Positions 40,979 to 49,167 of a DNA stretch of 52,877 nucleotides are shown in pieces. Under the pieces are notes generated by a model. It was not told the origin of the DNA. It did no database searches and saw only the letters and a program-made list of their open reading frames with translations. How positions within the stretch are numbered: position 1 is the first letter of the stretch; each line of letters starts with the position of its first letter. Origin of the DNA: JAXDJJ01 sp034665745 (GTDB taxonomy: Bacteria; Actinomycetota; CADDZG01; WHSQ01); assembly GCA_034665745.1 (NCBI GenBank), contig JAXDJJ010000054.1, positions 1 to 52,877 of the forward strand, written 5' to 3'. The translations under genes were made by a program, and so were the position numbers.

Positions 40979-41707
40979 GTGGCTTATTGGTTCATCAAGG
41001 CGATCGTCAAGCCGCTGATGCTTGGCCTCTACGGGATCAAGGTCGAAGGTCTCGAGAACGTCCCGAAGAAGGGGGCTGCCATCATCGCGGCCAACCACGT
41101 GTCGTTCCTCGACTCGTTCTTCATCCCCCTCGTTATCAAGCGCAGGAAGATGACCTACCTCGCCAAAGCCGACTACTTCAAGTCGTGGAAGACGTCGTGG
41201 TTCTTCAAGTCCGTGGGTCAGATCTCGTGTGAGCGAGAGGGCGGTTCGAAGTCGCAGCAGTCCCTTGAGATCGCTCTCGATGTTCTGAAGGATGGGCACC
41301 TCCTCGGTATCTACCCCGAGGGAACCCGTTCACCCGACGGCTATCTCTATCGCGGACGCACGGGTGTTGCGCGTCTCGCGTTGGCATCTGGAGCTCCGGT
41401 CATCCCGGTCGGTCTCATCGGTACCGAAGACGTCATGCCCAAGGAAGCAAAGATCCCGCGTTTGTGGGGCCGAGTCAAGGTAACCGTTCGGTTCGGCAAG
41501 CCGTTGGACTTCGCGCGCTTCGTCGGGCAGGAGCAGGATCGGTTCGCACTGCGTAGCGTCACCGACGAGATCGTCTACGAGATCATGCAGCTTTCGGGTC
41601 AGCAGTACAAAGACGAGTACGCATCTAAGAAAGCGACCGAACCCCTTCCCGAGTCGATCCGCATCGTCGACGAGATCGATCTCTCAGAAGAGATCATCGC
41701 GAGCTAA
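40979..41707 (+). CDS. 1-acyl-sn-glycerol-3-phosphate acyltransferase-like protein (PlsC)
   Basis: A 242-residue acyltransferase with one N-terminal hydrophobic segment (VAYWFIKAIVKPLMLGLYG), the catalytic NHVSFLD (NHx4D), FKSVGQISCERE, YPEGTRSPDG, and GAPVIPVGLIGTED. It should transfer an acyl chain to lysophosphatidic acid or a similar glycerolipid. GTG at 40979 puts the membrane helix at the N-terminus; TTG at 40967 and GTG at 40919 are in frame, and no ribosome-binding site settles it. It converges on and overlaps the glycerol kinase gene by 14 bp, a natural neighbour since that enzyme makes glycerol 3-phosphate. Confidence 0.87.
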   Translation: MAYWFIKAIVKPLMLGLYGIKVEGLENVPKKGAAIIAANHVSFLDSFFIPLVIKRRKMTYLAKADYFKSWKTSWFFKSVGQISCEREGGSKSQQSLEIALDVLKDGHLLGIYPEGTRSPDGYLYRGRTGVARLALASGAPVIPVGLIGTEDVMPKEAKIPRLWGRVKVTVRFGKPLDFARFVGQEQDRFALRSVTDEIVYEIMQLSGQQYKDEYASKKATEPLPESIRIVDEIDLSEEIIAS

Positions 41708-43172
41708 CGCGCCCGACCGCTTCCTTCCATCCGGCGTAAAGCTCGTCGGCCACCGATCGATCGGCGTTCGGTTCGAATTCCGCTGCAGCGCGCCACCCGG
41801 AGCCGATCTGCTCGGTCGACGACCACACGCCTTCGGCGAGCCCGGCGAGATAGGCCGCCCCCAGGGCGGTGGTCTCGAGCATCGCCGGACGTCTAACCAC
41901 AACGCCGAGCTGATCGGCTTGGAACTGGCACAACAGATCCATCACGCTCGCGCCGCCGTCCACGCGTAGCTCCTCTAACGGAACACCGGCATCGGCGGTC
42001 ATCGCATCGACCACGTCTCTCGTTTGATACGCCATCGCTTCGATCGCGGCCCTCATCAGGTGAGCCTTGGTCGTCCCTCGCGTGATGCCCAGGTACGCAC
42101 CGCGCGCGTAGGGATCCCAGTGCGGCGCGCCGAGCCCAACGAATGCGGGCACCAGATAGGTCCCACCGTTGTCTGCCACGCTCTCCGCCAAAGGCCCTGC
42201 GTCGGAGGCAGCATCGATCACCTGCAATCCGTCCCGCAGCCACTGGATGGCGGCTCCGGTCACGAAGATCGCACCCTCGAGGGCGTACTTCAATCCGTCC
42301 CCGATGTCCCACGCCGCGGTGGACAGCAGGCCGTGAGCCGAAAGGGGCACCTTCGAGCCCGAGTTCATCAGCACGAAAGATCCGGTTCCGTATGTGTTCT
42401 TCGCCATCCCTTCGCTGAAGCACCCTTGACCGAAGAGAGCCGCTTGCTGGTCACCGGCGATGCCGCTGACCGGAACGGTGACTCCGTCGAGGACCGTTGC
42501 CCCGAATGACCCAGATGAGGGCCGCACCTCCGGCAAGAGCTCGGCGGGGATGGAGAGCTGTTCGAGGATCCATGGATCCCACGCTCGGTCGCGCAATGAG
42601 AACAACATCGTGCGCGATGCATTCGAAGGTTCCGTGGCGTGGACCTCTCCGTTCGTGAGGTTCCAAACGAGCCACGAATCGATGGTTCCGAACAGGATGT
42701 CACCGGTTTCAGAGCGGGCCCGCAGGCCCTCGATCTCTTCGAGGTACCAGACGATCTTGGTGGCCGAGAAGTAGGCATCGACGACGAGCCCGGTGCGAGC
42801 GCGCAACTCGCTCTCGAGACCCTGGCTTTTCAAACGTTCGCAGATGGCCGTGGAGCGCCGGCACTGCCACACGATCGCGGGAGCGACGGGTTTCCCGGTG
42901 ATTCGGTCCCACAGGACGGTGGTCTCGCGCTGGTTGGTGATTCCGATCGCCGCGAGGTCGGCAGCGGCTACTCCCGCATCGGCCATCGCCTGCTTCATGA
43001 CGCGCTGGGTCACGTCCCAGATCTCGCTCGCGTCGTGCTCTACCCATCCCGGCTGGGGAAAGTATTGAGTGAACTCCGAATATGCCCGCCCGCGTACCTC
43101 GGTGGCAGGGTCGATCACAAGGACGGTGATACCGGTGGTGCCTGCGTCGATCGCCATCACTAGCTCGGGCAT
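41694..43172 (-). CDS. glpK: Glycerol kinase
   Basis: A 492-residue FGGY kinase. It has MAIDAGTTGITVLVIDP (phosphate loop), FPQPGWVEHDASEIW, IGITNQRETTVLWDR, WQCRRSTAICERLK, IDSWLVWNLTNGEVHATEPSN, and the ATP-binding YGTGSFVLMN and GGASVMDLLCQFQAD. It phosphorylates glycerol to glycerol 3-phosphate. No glpF, glpD or other glp genes are adjacent. On the minus strand TACCTT (43179-43184) is 6 nt before the ATG at 43172, giving a leaderless promoter in the 22-bp gap after the RlpA-type gene. The open frame continues to 43322 but that part is shadow of the RlpA gene. Confidence 0.93.
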   Translation of the reverse strand: MPELVMAIDAGTTGITVLVIDPATEVRGRAYSEFTQYFPQPGWVEHDASEIWDVTQRVMKQAMADAGVAAADLAAIGITNQRETTVLWDRITGKPVAPAIVWQCRRSTAICERLKSQGLESELRARTGLVVDAYFSATKIVWYLEEIEGLRARSETGDILFGTIDSWLVWNLTNGEVHATEPSNASRTMLFSLRDRAWDPWILEQLSIPAELLPEVRPSSGSFGATVLDGVTVPVSGIAGDQQAALFGQGCFSEGMAKNTYGTGSFVLMNSGSKVPLSAHGLLSTAAWDIGDGLKYALEGAIFVTGAAIQWLRDGLQVIDAASDAGPLAESVADNGGTYLVPAFVGLGAPHWDPYARGAYLGITRGTTKAHLMRAAIEAMAYQTRDVVDAMTADAGVPLEELRVDGGASVMDLLCQFQADQLGVVVRRPAMLETTALGAAYLAGLAEGVWSSTEQIGSGWRAAAEFEPNADRSVADELYAGWKEAVGRVSSR

Positions 43173-43178
43173 CGCGCA

Positions 43179-43184
43179 AAGGTA
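43179..43184 (-). promoter_or_regulatory. -10 element TACCTT of glpK
   Basis: On the minus strand TACCTT is followed by six bases and the ATG at 43172; no ribosome-binding site. Leaderless arrangement. Confidence 0.52.
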
Positions 43185-43194
43185 GCCGGAAGAA

Positions 43195-44226
43195 CTACTC
43201 CTTGACGAGGATGGTCGCTTTGACCCAGCCAAGCCCGCCGATGCCGATAGCTTCGGCGGCAGCGTGGGACAGGTCGAGGATGCGGTCGTCCACGTATGGC
43301 CCGCGATCGTTGACCAGCACAACTACACCTTTGCCTTCGTGCGAAACATGCAACCAGGTGCCGAGAGGAAGCTCTTTCGATGCTGCCGTGTAGAGGGTCG
43401 AATCGAAGATCTGGCCGCTGGCGGTCGGATTGCCTTCGAAACCCGGTCCGTACCACGAAGCGATGCCCTCGAACGTGACACCTGTAGACACGAACCCTTT
43501 GGGGATGTCGTTCGCAGGACCGGCCGGCTGCAGGATCTTGAGGAGCTCCCCACCCACGTCCACGTTCTGCGCCGCAGCGGAAACGAGTGCAGCTTGGCGC
43601 GCCTGTTCCTCGAGGGTTGATATCTGACCGATGAGGTCAGCCAGTCGTTGCTTTCGTACATCGATGGTGTCTGTGATCTGCAAGCTCAACGCTTGGGCCC
43701 GGGTCTGGGCGGTCAACAACGATTGCTTCTGCCCATCGAGGCGCGCCTGTGCGGTTTCGACCTGGGTGCGCGCCGCTTCCAGCTCCTCGAGCGCGTTGCC
43801 TTCGATCGTGCCCGCGTTCAGGGTTGCCTCGGCCATGGTCAGAAGTTCACCGAGAGTGTCCGCTGACAATATGAGAGCGAGGCGGGTGACCTGCCCGGTC
43901 TTGTACGCCTCGACGGCACGATCGATGTAGCGGTCCCTCGCAGCCGATACGGCCGCGTTGGCATCGTGGATCTCAGTCTCGAGCACGCCGATCTCAGCGG
44001 TGACCGAGATGACCTTGGCCTCTAGTAGGCGGGACCTCGCCTTGAACGAGGCTCTCTGGTGCTCGAGCCCGCTGACCTCGTCGGCGATCGCTTGTGCTTG
44101 CCGTCGGAGCTCTTCGAGGTCGGTAGCCACGGCAGCCGGCTGCCACAAGGACGCGCCGATCAAGGCGATCACTAAGGTCGCCACGGCGCGCTTGGTCCGG
44201 CGTGAACCCAGAGGGTGCCCCTTCAC
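43195..44226 (-). CDS. Secreted coiled-coil protein with C-terminal RlpA-like double-psi beta barrel
   Basis: A 343-residue exported protein. After a basic start and a signal peptide (about residues 14-35), a long coiled coil (about 36-215) rich in leucine, glutamine and glutamate resembles the N-terminal domains of CwlO/PcsB-type cell-wall hydrolases. The C-terminal domain (about 250-343) has GIASWYGPGFEGNPTASGQ, FDSTLYTAASKELPLGTWLH and VVLVNDRGPYVDDRILDLSH: the RlpA barrel, including the aspartate (NDRGP) and glycine-rich signature. A role in wall cleavage or division is likely. The GTG start at 44226 has no clear ribosome-binding site. Confidence 0.88.
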   Translation of the reverse strand: MKGHPLGSRRTKRAVATLVIALIGASLWQPAAVATDLEELRRQAQAIADEVSGLEHQRASFKARSRLLEAKVISVTAEIGVLETEIHDANAAVSAARDRYIDRAVEAYKTGQVTRLALILSADTLGELLTMAEATLNAGTIEGNALEELEAARTQVETAQARLDGQKQSLLTAQTRAQALSLQITDTIDVRKQRLADLIGQISTLEEQARQAALVSAAAQNVDVGGELLKILQPAGPANDIPKGFVSTGVTFEGIASWYGPGFEGNPTASGQIFDSTLYTAASKELPLGTWLHVSHEGKGVVVLVNDRGPYVDDRILDLSHAAAEAIGIGGLGWVKATILVKE

Positions 44227-44336
44227 CTATTAGTTGTCGGCCCTTCGGGTGGCCGTATTGAGCGAGTGGTCTCTTTAGCGGGAAGATGTCTGTTTACGGC
44301 GTAGCAATCCGGGCATGCCGAGCGTCAGGAGGCTGT

Positions 44337-45368
44337 GTGGCACGGATCGGGATCTTGACCGGCGGGGGTGACTGCCCCGGTTTGAATGCGGTGATCCGCG
44401 CAGTGGTCCGCAAAGGCGTCAACCAATACGGGCATGCCATCGTCGGCTATCGAGACGGTTGGCGAGGCGTCCTCGACAACAAGGTGACCCACCTAACGCC
44501 CGACAACACCGCAGGGATTCTCCACCGAGGCGGCACGATCCTGGGTTCATCACGGACGAATCCGTTCAAGGAGGAGCAAGGGGTCGAACGCGTCAAGGAG
44601 AGCCTCGCGTCCGAGCGGATCGACGGCTTGATCGCAGTCGGGGGCGAGGACACTCTCGGTGTCGCTGACAAGCTCACGGCCGAAGGGGTCAACGTCGTCG
44701 GTGTACCGAAGACGATCGACAACGATCTCAATGCAACCGACTTCACGTTCGGTTTCAACACTGCGGTGCAGATCTGTACCGATGCGATCGATCGCTTGCA
44801 CACCACCGCGGAGTCTCACAACCGGGTGATCGTGCTCGAGGTGATGGGAAGACATGCGGGATGGATTGCGACCTACTCCGGGATCGCGGGCGGTGCCGAT
44901 GCGATCCTCGTCCCCGAACGACCATTCAGCATCGACGATGTGTGCGAACACATCCGCCACCGCCACAGCAAAGGTTCGACGTTCTCGATCGTCGTCGTGG
45001 CGGAAGGGGCGACGCCGGAAGATGGTGGTGAGGCTGTGCAAGGCGGCAACACGGATGCCTTCGGCCATGCGCGCCTCGGCGGGATCGGCGTGATGCTCGA
45101 GAAGGAGATCGAAGAGCGAACCGGTTTCGAAACGCGCGTGACGATCCTCGGCCACATCCAGCGAGGCGGGACGCCGACCGCGTTCGACCGCGTTCTAGCA
45201 ACCCGCTTCGGCATCGCGGCGATCGATGCAGTGAACGAAGGAGACTTCGGCAAGATGGTTGCCCTCCAGGGCACGAACATCGTGCGGGTTCCGATAGGCG
45301 ATGCGGTCGGTACTCTGAAGACCCTGGACCCATCTCTCTACGCCACTGCGGAGGTTTTCTTTGGCTGA
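44337..45368 (+). CDS. pfkA: 6-phosphofructokinase with PPi-type active-site residues
   Basis: A 343-residue PFK. The N-terminus is ARIGILTGGGDCPGLNAVIR; the substrate region includes PKTIDNDLNATDFTFGFNT, EVMGRHAGWIA and LGHIQRGGTPTAFDR. The phosphoryl-donor loop reads VGGEDTLG (about 101-108), with Asp where ATP enzymes have Gly (E. coli Gly104 in GGDGS). Lys125 in PKTIDND replaces the Gly124 of E. coli. Asp plus Lys is the published signature of pyrophosphate-dependent enzymes, though some ATP-dependent actinobacterial PFKs also have the Lys. GTG at 44337 is chosen for AGGAGG at 4 nt; the frame is open to 44286. It overlaps the aldolase gene. Confidence 0.92.
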   Translation: MARIGILTGGGDCPGLNAVIRAVVRKGVNQYGHAIVGYRDGWRGVLDNKVTHLTPDNTAGILHRGGTILGSSRTNPFKEEQGVERVKESLASERIDGLIAVGGEDTLGVADKLTAEGVNVVGVPKTIDNDLNATDFTFGFNTAVQICTDAIDRLHTTAESHNRVIVLEVMGRHAGWIATYSGIAGGADAILVPERPFSIDDVCEHIRHRHSKGSTFSIVVVAEGATPEDGGEAVQGGNTDAFGHARLGGIGVMLEKEIEERTGFETRVTILGHIQRGGTPTAFDRVLATRFGIAAIDAVNEGDFGKMVALQGTNIVRVPIGDAVGTLKTLDPSLYATAEVFFG

Positions 45369-46398
45369 TCTGATCGATCTACGTTCCGACACCGTCACCC
45401 GGCCGACACCGGAGATGCGCAAGGCGATGGCGGACGCTCCGGTTGGCGACGACGTCTTCGGGGACGACCCGACCGTCAATTCCCTGCAGGAGTTCGCGGC
45501 CGATCTCCTCGGCAAGGAAGCCGGACTGTTCGTGCCGACCGGTTCGATGGGGAACCAAGTCTGTCTCGGTGTACTCGCTCGTCCCGCCGACGAAGTGGTG
45601 TGTGATTCAGGTGCCCACTTCCTCCATTACGAAGGCGGCTCGGTCGCAGCGCATCTCGGCTTGGTCGCACGACCCGTGGCTGGGGACAAGGGGATCATCA
45701 CCGCCGATCAGGTCGCGCCGATGTTGCGCCCCGGGAACGAACACAACCCGCGCACCGCTGTGGTCGCGATCGAGAACACGCACAACGCCCATGGCGGGAA
45801 GGTCTTTCCCCTCGATGAAGCCCGCGCGATCTCGAAGATATGTAGGGACAACGACGTGTCGGTTCACATCGATGGCGCCCGGATCTTCAACGCTCAGGCA
45901 GCCACCGGTATCCAGGTGTCAGAGTGGGCCGCTTGTGCCGACACCGTGACCTTTTGTTTCTCGAAGGGCCTTGGAGCTCCGATCGGTTCGATGGTCGTAT
46001 CCACTGCGGACAACATCGCCCGAGGCCGGGTCATACGTAAGCGCCTCGGTGGAGGGATGCGCCAGGTGGGAGTGATCGCGGCCGCGGCCCGGGTCGCCCT
46101 CGAGACCGGTCCAGGACGGCTGGGGGAGGACCACGACAACGCCCGAAGGTTGGCTGAAGGTCTTGCCGAGCTCAACGACGAGGCGGTCGACCTGGCCGCG
46201 GTCGAGACCAACATGGTCTATCTGAACCTGAGGCCATTCAGCATCGGCGCCCCGGAGCTGTCCGCGGCCCTCCTGAAGGAAGGGGTCCTGACCCTTGGGA
46301 TGCCCGGTGATTCGATGAGGCTCGTCACGCACCGAGACGTTTCGGCTGCCCAAACAACCCAAGCTCTTGATGCGTTGAGGAAGGTCCTGGCGCCCTAG
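45361..46398 (+). CDS. ltaE: Low-specificity L-threonine aldolase
   Basis: A 345-residue beta-eliminating-lyase-fold PLP enzyme: DLIDLRSDTVTRPTPEMRKA, VGDDVFGDDPTVNSLQ, FVPTGSMGNQVCL, HIDGARIFNAQAATG and the PLP-lysine in FCFSKGLGAPIGS. RKRLGGGMRQVGVIAAAA completes the signature. It cleaves threonine or allo-threonine to glycine and acetaldehyde. The TTG at 45361 has GGAGG 7 nt upstream inside pfkA, and the genes overlap by 8 bp, so translation is probably coupled. Confidence 0.93.
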   Translation: MADLIDLRSDTVTRPTPEMRKAMADAPVGDDVFGDDPTVNSLQEFAADLLGKEAGLFVPTGSMGNQVCLGVLARPADEVVCDSGAHFLHYEGGSVAAHLGLVARPVAGDKGIITADQVAPMLRPGNEHNPRTAVVAIENTHNAHGGKVFPLDEARAISKICRDNDVSVHIDGARIFNAQAATGIQVSEWAACADTVTFCFSKGLGAPIGSMVVSTADNIARGRVIRKRLGGGMRQVGVIAAAARVALETGPGRLGEDHDNARRLAEGLAELNDEAVDLAAVETNMVYLNLRPFSIGAPELSAALLKEGVLTLGMPGDSMRLVTHRDVSAAQTTQALDALRKVLAP

Positions 46399-46444
46399 GC
46401 TTGCATTGGGTTTCACGGGGCGCCACCTGGGCAAACTACTTAAC

Positions 46445-46891
46445 GTGGTCATAACTTTCTCTTTGTCCCTGCCTCGCGACGAGGCCAGCGTGCCCGTCGT
46501 TCGTCGACTGTGCAAGAGCGCACTCGATGATCTCGGCGTGCATGAAACCTGCGTGAGCGATATCGAGCTCGCGGTTACCGAGGCATGCACGAACGTGTTG
46601 AAGCACGCTCACGGAACTCCGGACATCTACGACGTCAACGTTGAGTTCAACGACCACGACTGCTCGATTCGAGTGATCGATTCGGGCGCCGGATTCGACG
46701 CGTCCCAGGAAGGCCGAGAGGAGGCCCTCGTTGGCGACGAGAGCGGTCGAGGGATACATCTCATCAGGGCATTGGTGGACAACGTCCAGTTCACCTCACG
46801 GCCCGAGGATGGCACGGTGGTCCATCTCGAGAAGCGTCTTGTATTGATGCCGAACTCCATCCTTCAACGCTTGGCCGACGCCAGCATCTAG
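46445..46891 (+). CDS. Anti-sigma-factor-like serine kinase (HATPase_c, RsbW/SpoIIAB type)
   Basis: A 148-residue GHKL ATPase: LPRDEASVPVVRRLCKSAL, N-box ELAVTEACTNVLKHAHG, G1 box DSGAGFD and G2 box ESGRGIHLIRALVD. There is no sensor or histidine phospho-acceptor, so it belongs to the RsbW-like kinases that hold sigma factors or phosphorylate antagonists. No sigma factor or antagonist gene is adjacent; the SpoIIE phosphatase at 10.7 kb could belong to the same pathway (inference). GTG at 46445 is preferred because the domain begins at once; TTG at 46406 is in frame, and neither has a convincing ribosome-binding site. Confidence 0.82.
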   Translation: MVITFSLSLPRDEASVPVVRRLCKSALDDLGVHETCVSDIELAVTEACTNVLKHAHGTPDIYDVNVEFNDHDCSIRVIDSGAGFDASQEGREEALVGDESGRGIHLIRALVDNVQFTSRPEDGTVVHLEKRLVLMPNSILQRLADASI

Positions 46892-46904
46892 ACTCACGCT
46901 CTAG

Positions 46905-46988
46905 ACACGGGAGCCCGGATACACCGGGCTGAGAGGGCTCGAGGGCCGACCGTCACAACCTGCACCCGCTAGCACGGGCGAAGGGAGG
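46905..46988 (+). ncRNA. TPP riboswitch (THI element)
   Basis: The thi-box is complete: GGGAGCCCGGATACACCGGG near 46909-46927, CTGAGAGG at 46929-46936, the ACCGTCACAACCTG core at about 46949-46962, then GCTAGCACGGGCGAAGGGA to 46986. The ribosome-binding site GGGAGG (46983-46988) is fused to the 3' edge of the aptamer, so ligand binding can hide it directly. TAGACT at 46889-46894 is a likely -10, overlapping the stop of the gene before. Confidence 0.93.
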
Positions 46989-46996
46989 AACACCAG

Positions 46997-48118
46997 ATCC
47001 CCGACGTAGCGATCGTTGGTGGGGGCCTCATCGGCCTCTCTATCGCATGGCGAAGTGCGGCGCGCGGCCTCGCCGTCATCGCGTTCGACGACCCGAAAGA
47101 GCGCAGCGCGTCGGAGATCGCGGCGGGGATGTTGGCACCCGTGACTGAGGTCCACTACGGCGAGGAAGCGTTGTTGCGACTCAACATCGAGTCGAACCGT
47201 CGCTACGCAGCCTTCATCGGTGAGTTGGAGGCCAACACTGGTGTTGAGGTTCGCTATCGAAGGTGTGGAACCGTCATGGTGGCTCGCGACTCCGATGACA
47301 ATGCCGAGCTCGACGAACTGTTCACGTTCCAGCAGACCCTCGGCCTCGATGTAGAACGATTGAAAGGCCGCGAGGTGCGTGAATTAGAACCAGGTCTTGC
47401 TCCCACGATCCGCGGTGGGATCCTGGCGCCGAACGACCACCAGGTCGATCCTCCGCAGATGTTGGGCGCGTTGCGGATGGCGTGCGTTCAGGCGGGCGTC
47501 GAGTTGCGGGACGAGCGTGTTGAACGGATCGTCGTTGCTGGAGACAAGGTCACCGGCGTTACGACCTCATCCGGCGACGTGGGCGCGGAGCAGGTCGTTA
47601 TCGCCGCCGGGAGCATGGCGGCGCGCGTCGATGGTCTTCCCCCTGCAGCGATCCCCGCGGTGCGACCGGTTAAAGGTCAACTCGTTCACATGGCAGCTAC
47701 AGGAGTGTTCGGGGTAGCGGACCGCAACATCCGCGGGCTGGATGTCTACATCGTGTCGCGCACGAACGGTCGCATGGTGGTGGGTGCCACGGTCGAAGAG
47801 ATGGGTTTCGACACGACCGTTACCGCCGGCGCGGTTCACGAGCTCCTTCGTTCTGCGTACGAGCTTCTGCCTGGGATCAGCGAACTTCGATTCGTCCGAG
47901 CCATCGCCGGCCTGCGGCCGGGCACGCCCGACAATGCACCACTCCTGGGCGCGACGACCATCGACGGGCTCATCCTCGCGACTGGGCACTACCGAAATGG
48001 AGTGTTACTGACACCGATCACTGGAGACACGATCGCGGAGCTTCTTGCTACGGGTGCCACTTCGGAGTGGATCGTGCCGTTCTCACCGCAGCGGTTCCAG
48101 GAGAAGGTGCCGGCATGA
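46997..48118 (+). CDS. thiO: Glycine oxidase ThiO, apparent ATC start
   Basis: A 373-residue FAD-dependent amine oxidase of thiamine synthesis, forming the imine of glycine used by ThiG. The FAD motif VAIVGGGLIGLSIAW begins four codons after an ATC at 46997, where homologues have the initiator Met (M-P-D-V-A-like). GGGAGG at 46983-46988 is 8 nt upstream, the right distance. No in-frame ATG, GTG or TTG exists before 47129, and starting there would remove the dinucleotide-binding glycines. Either AUC initiates or a G was miscalled as C. C-terminal landmarks are GLRPGTPDNAPLLG and LATGHYRNGVLLTPITGD. The stop overlaps thiS (ATGA). Confidence 0.88.
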   Translation: MPDVAIVGGGLIGLSIAWRSAARGLAVIAFDDPKERSASEIAAGMLAPVTEVHYGEEALLRLNIESNRRYAAFIGELEANTGVEVRYRRCGTVMVARDSDDNAELDELFTFQQTLGLDVERLKGREVRELEPGLAPTIRGGILAPNDHQVDPPQMLGALRMACVQAGVELRDERVERIVVAGDKVTGVTTSSGDVGAEQVVIAAGSMAARVDGLPPAAIPAVRPVKGQLVHMAATGVFGVADRNIRGLDVYIVSRTNGRMVVGATVEEMGFDTTVTAGAVHELLRSAYELLPGISELRFVRAIAGLRPGTPDNAPLLGATTIDGLILATGHYRNGVLLTPITGDTIAELLATGATSEWIVPFSPQRFQEKVPA

Positions 48119-48321
48119 CCGTGCTCGTCAACGGGACATCCATCGAACTCTCTGCTACCGCCTCGGTGACCGATGCGGTGCACGCCGCCGGCCACGAAGG
48201 CAAGGCTTTCGGGGTTGCTGTTGCGTTGAACGGCGAGGTGGTTCCCAAGGGATCGTGGGACTCGACGATGCTTGCCGAAGCCGACAAGGTTGAAGTGCTG
48301 GTCGCCGCACAGGGGGGCTGA
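48115..48321 (+). CDS. thiS: Sulfur carrier protein ThiS
   Basis: A 68-residue ubiquitin-like carrier: TVLVNGTSIELSATASVTDA, VAVALNGEVVPKGSWDST and the terminal VLVAAQGG. The final Gly-Gly is adenylated and converted to the thiocarboxylate that donates sulfur to the thiazole ring. It overlaps thiO (ATGA at 48115) and thiG (TGATG at 48319). The ThiF-type activating enzyme is not in the window. Confidence 0.93.
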   Translation: MTVLVNGTSIELSATASVTDAVHAAGHEGKAFGVAVALNGEVVPKGSWDSTMLAEADKVEVLVAAQGG

Positions 48322-49091
48322 TGGAAGACCCATTCGTGATCGCAGGCGAGGAGATGTCGTCGCGTTTGATCATGGGAACCGGGGGAGCACGGAGTCTGGA
48401 AGCACTCGAGCAGGCGCTGGTCGCGTCGGGGGCCGAGCTTGCCACGGTGGCCTTACGCAGGATCGACCCGAACGCCTCAGGCTCGGTGATCGACGTCTTG
48501 AAACGGGTCGGTTGCAGGCTTCTCCCGAATACCGCCGGTTGCTACACCGCCCACGACGCCATCACGACCGCGAGGCTCGCTCGAGACGCCTTCGAAACGA
48601 ACTGGATAAAGCTCGAAGTCATCGGTGATGACAAGACCCTGCTGCCGGATCCCGTCGGACTACTGGACGCTGCTGAAGATCTCGTTGATGACAACTTCGT
48701 CGTCCTCGCCTACACGAACGATGACCCGATCCTCGCGAAGCGCCTCGAGTCACTTGGGTGTGCTGCAGTCATGCCCCTGGGTTCTCCGATCGGAAGCGGG
48801 ATGGGGATACGAAACCCTTACAACCTGACGTTGATCGTTGAACAGTCCAAGGTCCCCGTGATCCTCGATGCGGGTGTTGGCACGGCGTCCGACGCTGCGA
48901 TCGCGATGGAGCTTGGTTGCGACGGTGTGCTCCTTGCAAGCGCTGTAACTCGCGCTCAGCACCCAGCAGCGATGGCGGAGGCGATGCGCAAGGCGGTGGA
49001 AGCAGGTCGTCTCGCTCGGCATGCCGGTCGGATCCCCCGGCGTTTGTACGCGGAGGCTTCCACTCCCGACGAGGGCCTCGCCGAGCTCTAG
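48321..49091 (+). CDS. thiG: Thiazole synthase
   Basis: A 256-residue ThiG TIM barrel. It has SSRLIMGTGGARSLEALEQA, the catalytic lysine in TNWIKLEVIGD, ALRRIDPNAS, MPLGSPIGSGMGIRNPYNL and VILDAGVGTASDAAIAMELG, the phosphate-binding glycines. It condenses 1-deoxyxylulose 5-phosphate, dehydroglycine (from ThiO) and ThiS thiocarboxylate to the thiazole phosphate. Its ATG overlaps the thiS stop. It ends the TPP-riboswitch operon; no thiC, thiE or thiD follows. Confidence 0.95.
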   Translation: MEDPFVIAGEEMSSRLIMGTGGARSLEALEQALVASGAELATVALRRIDPNASGSVIDVLKRVGCRLLPNTAGCYTAHDAITTARLARDAFETNWIKLEVIGDDKTLLPDPVGLLDAAEDLVDDNFVVLAYTNDDPILAKRLESLGCAAVMPLGSPIGSGMGIRNPYNLTLIVEQSKVPVILDAGVGTASDAAIAMELGCDGVLLASAVTRAQHPAAMAEAMRKAVEAGRLARHAGRIPRRLYAEASTPDEGLAEL

Positions 49092-49167
49092 GTCCTTAAG
49101 CGGTACAGGCAACCTCCTAAGCGGTTGGCGAGTCATCTCGACAGAAGCCACCACCTAGGAGGACTCA

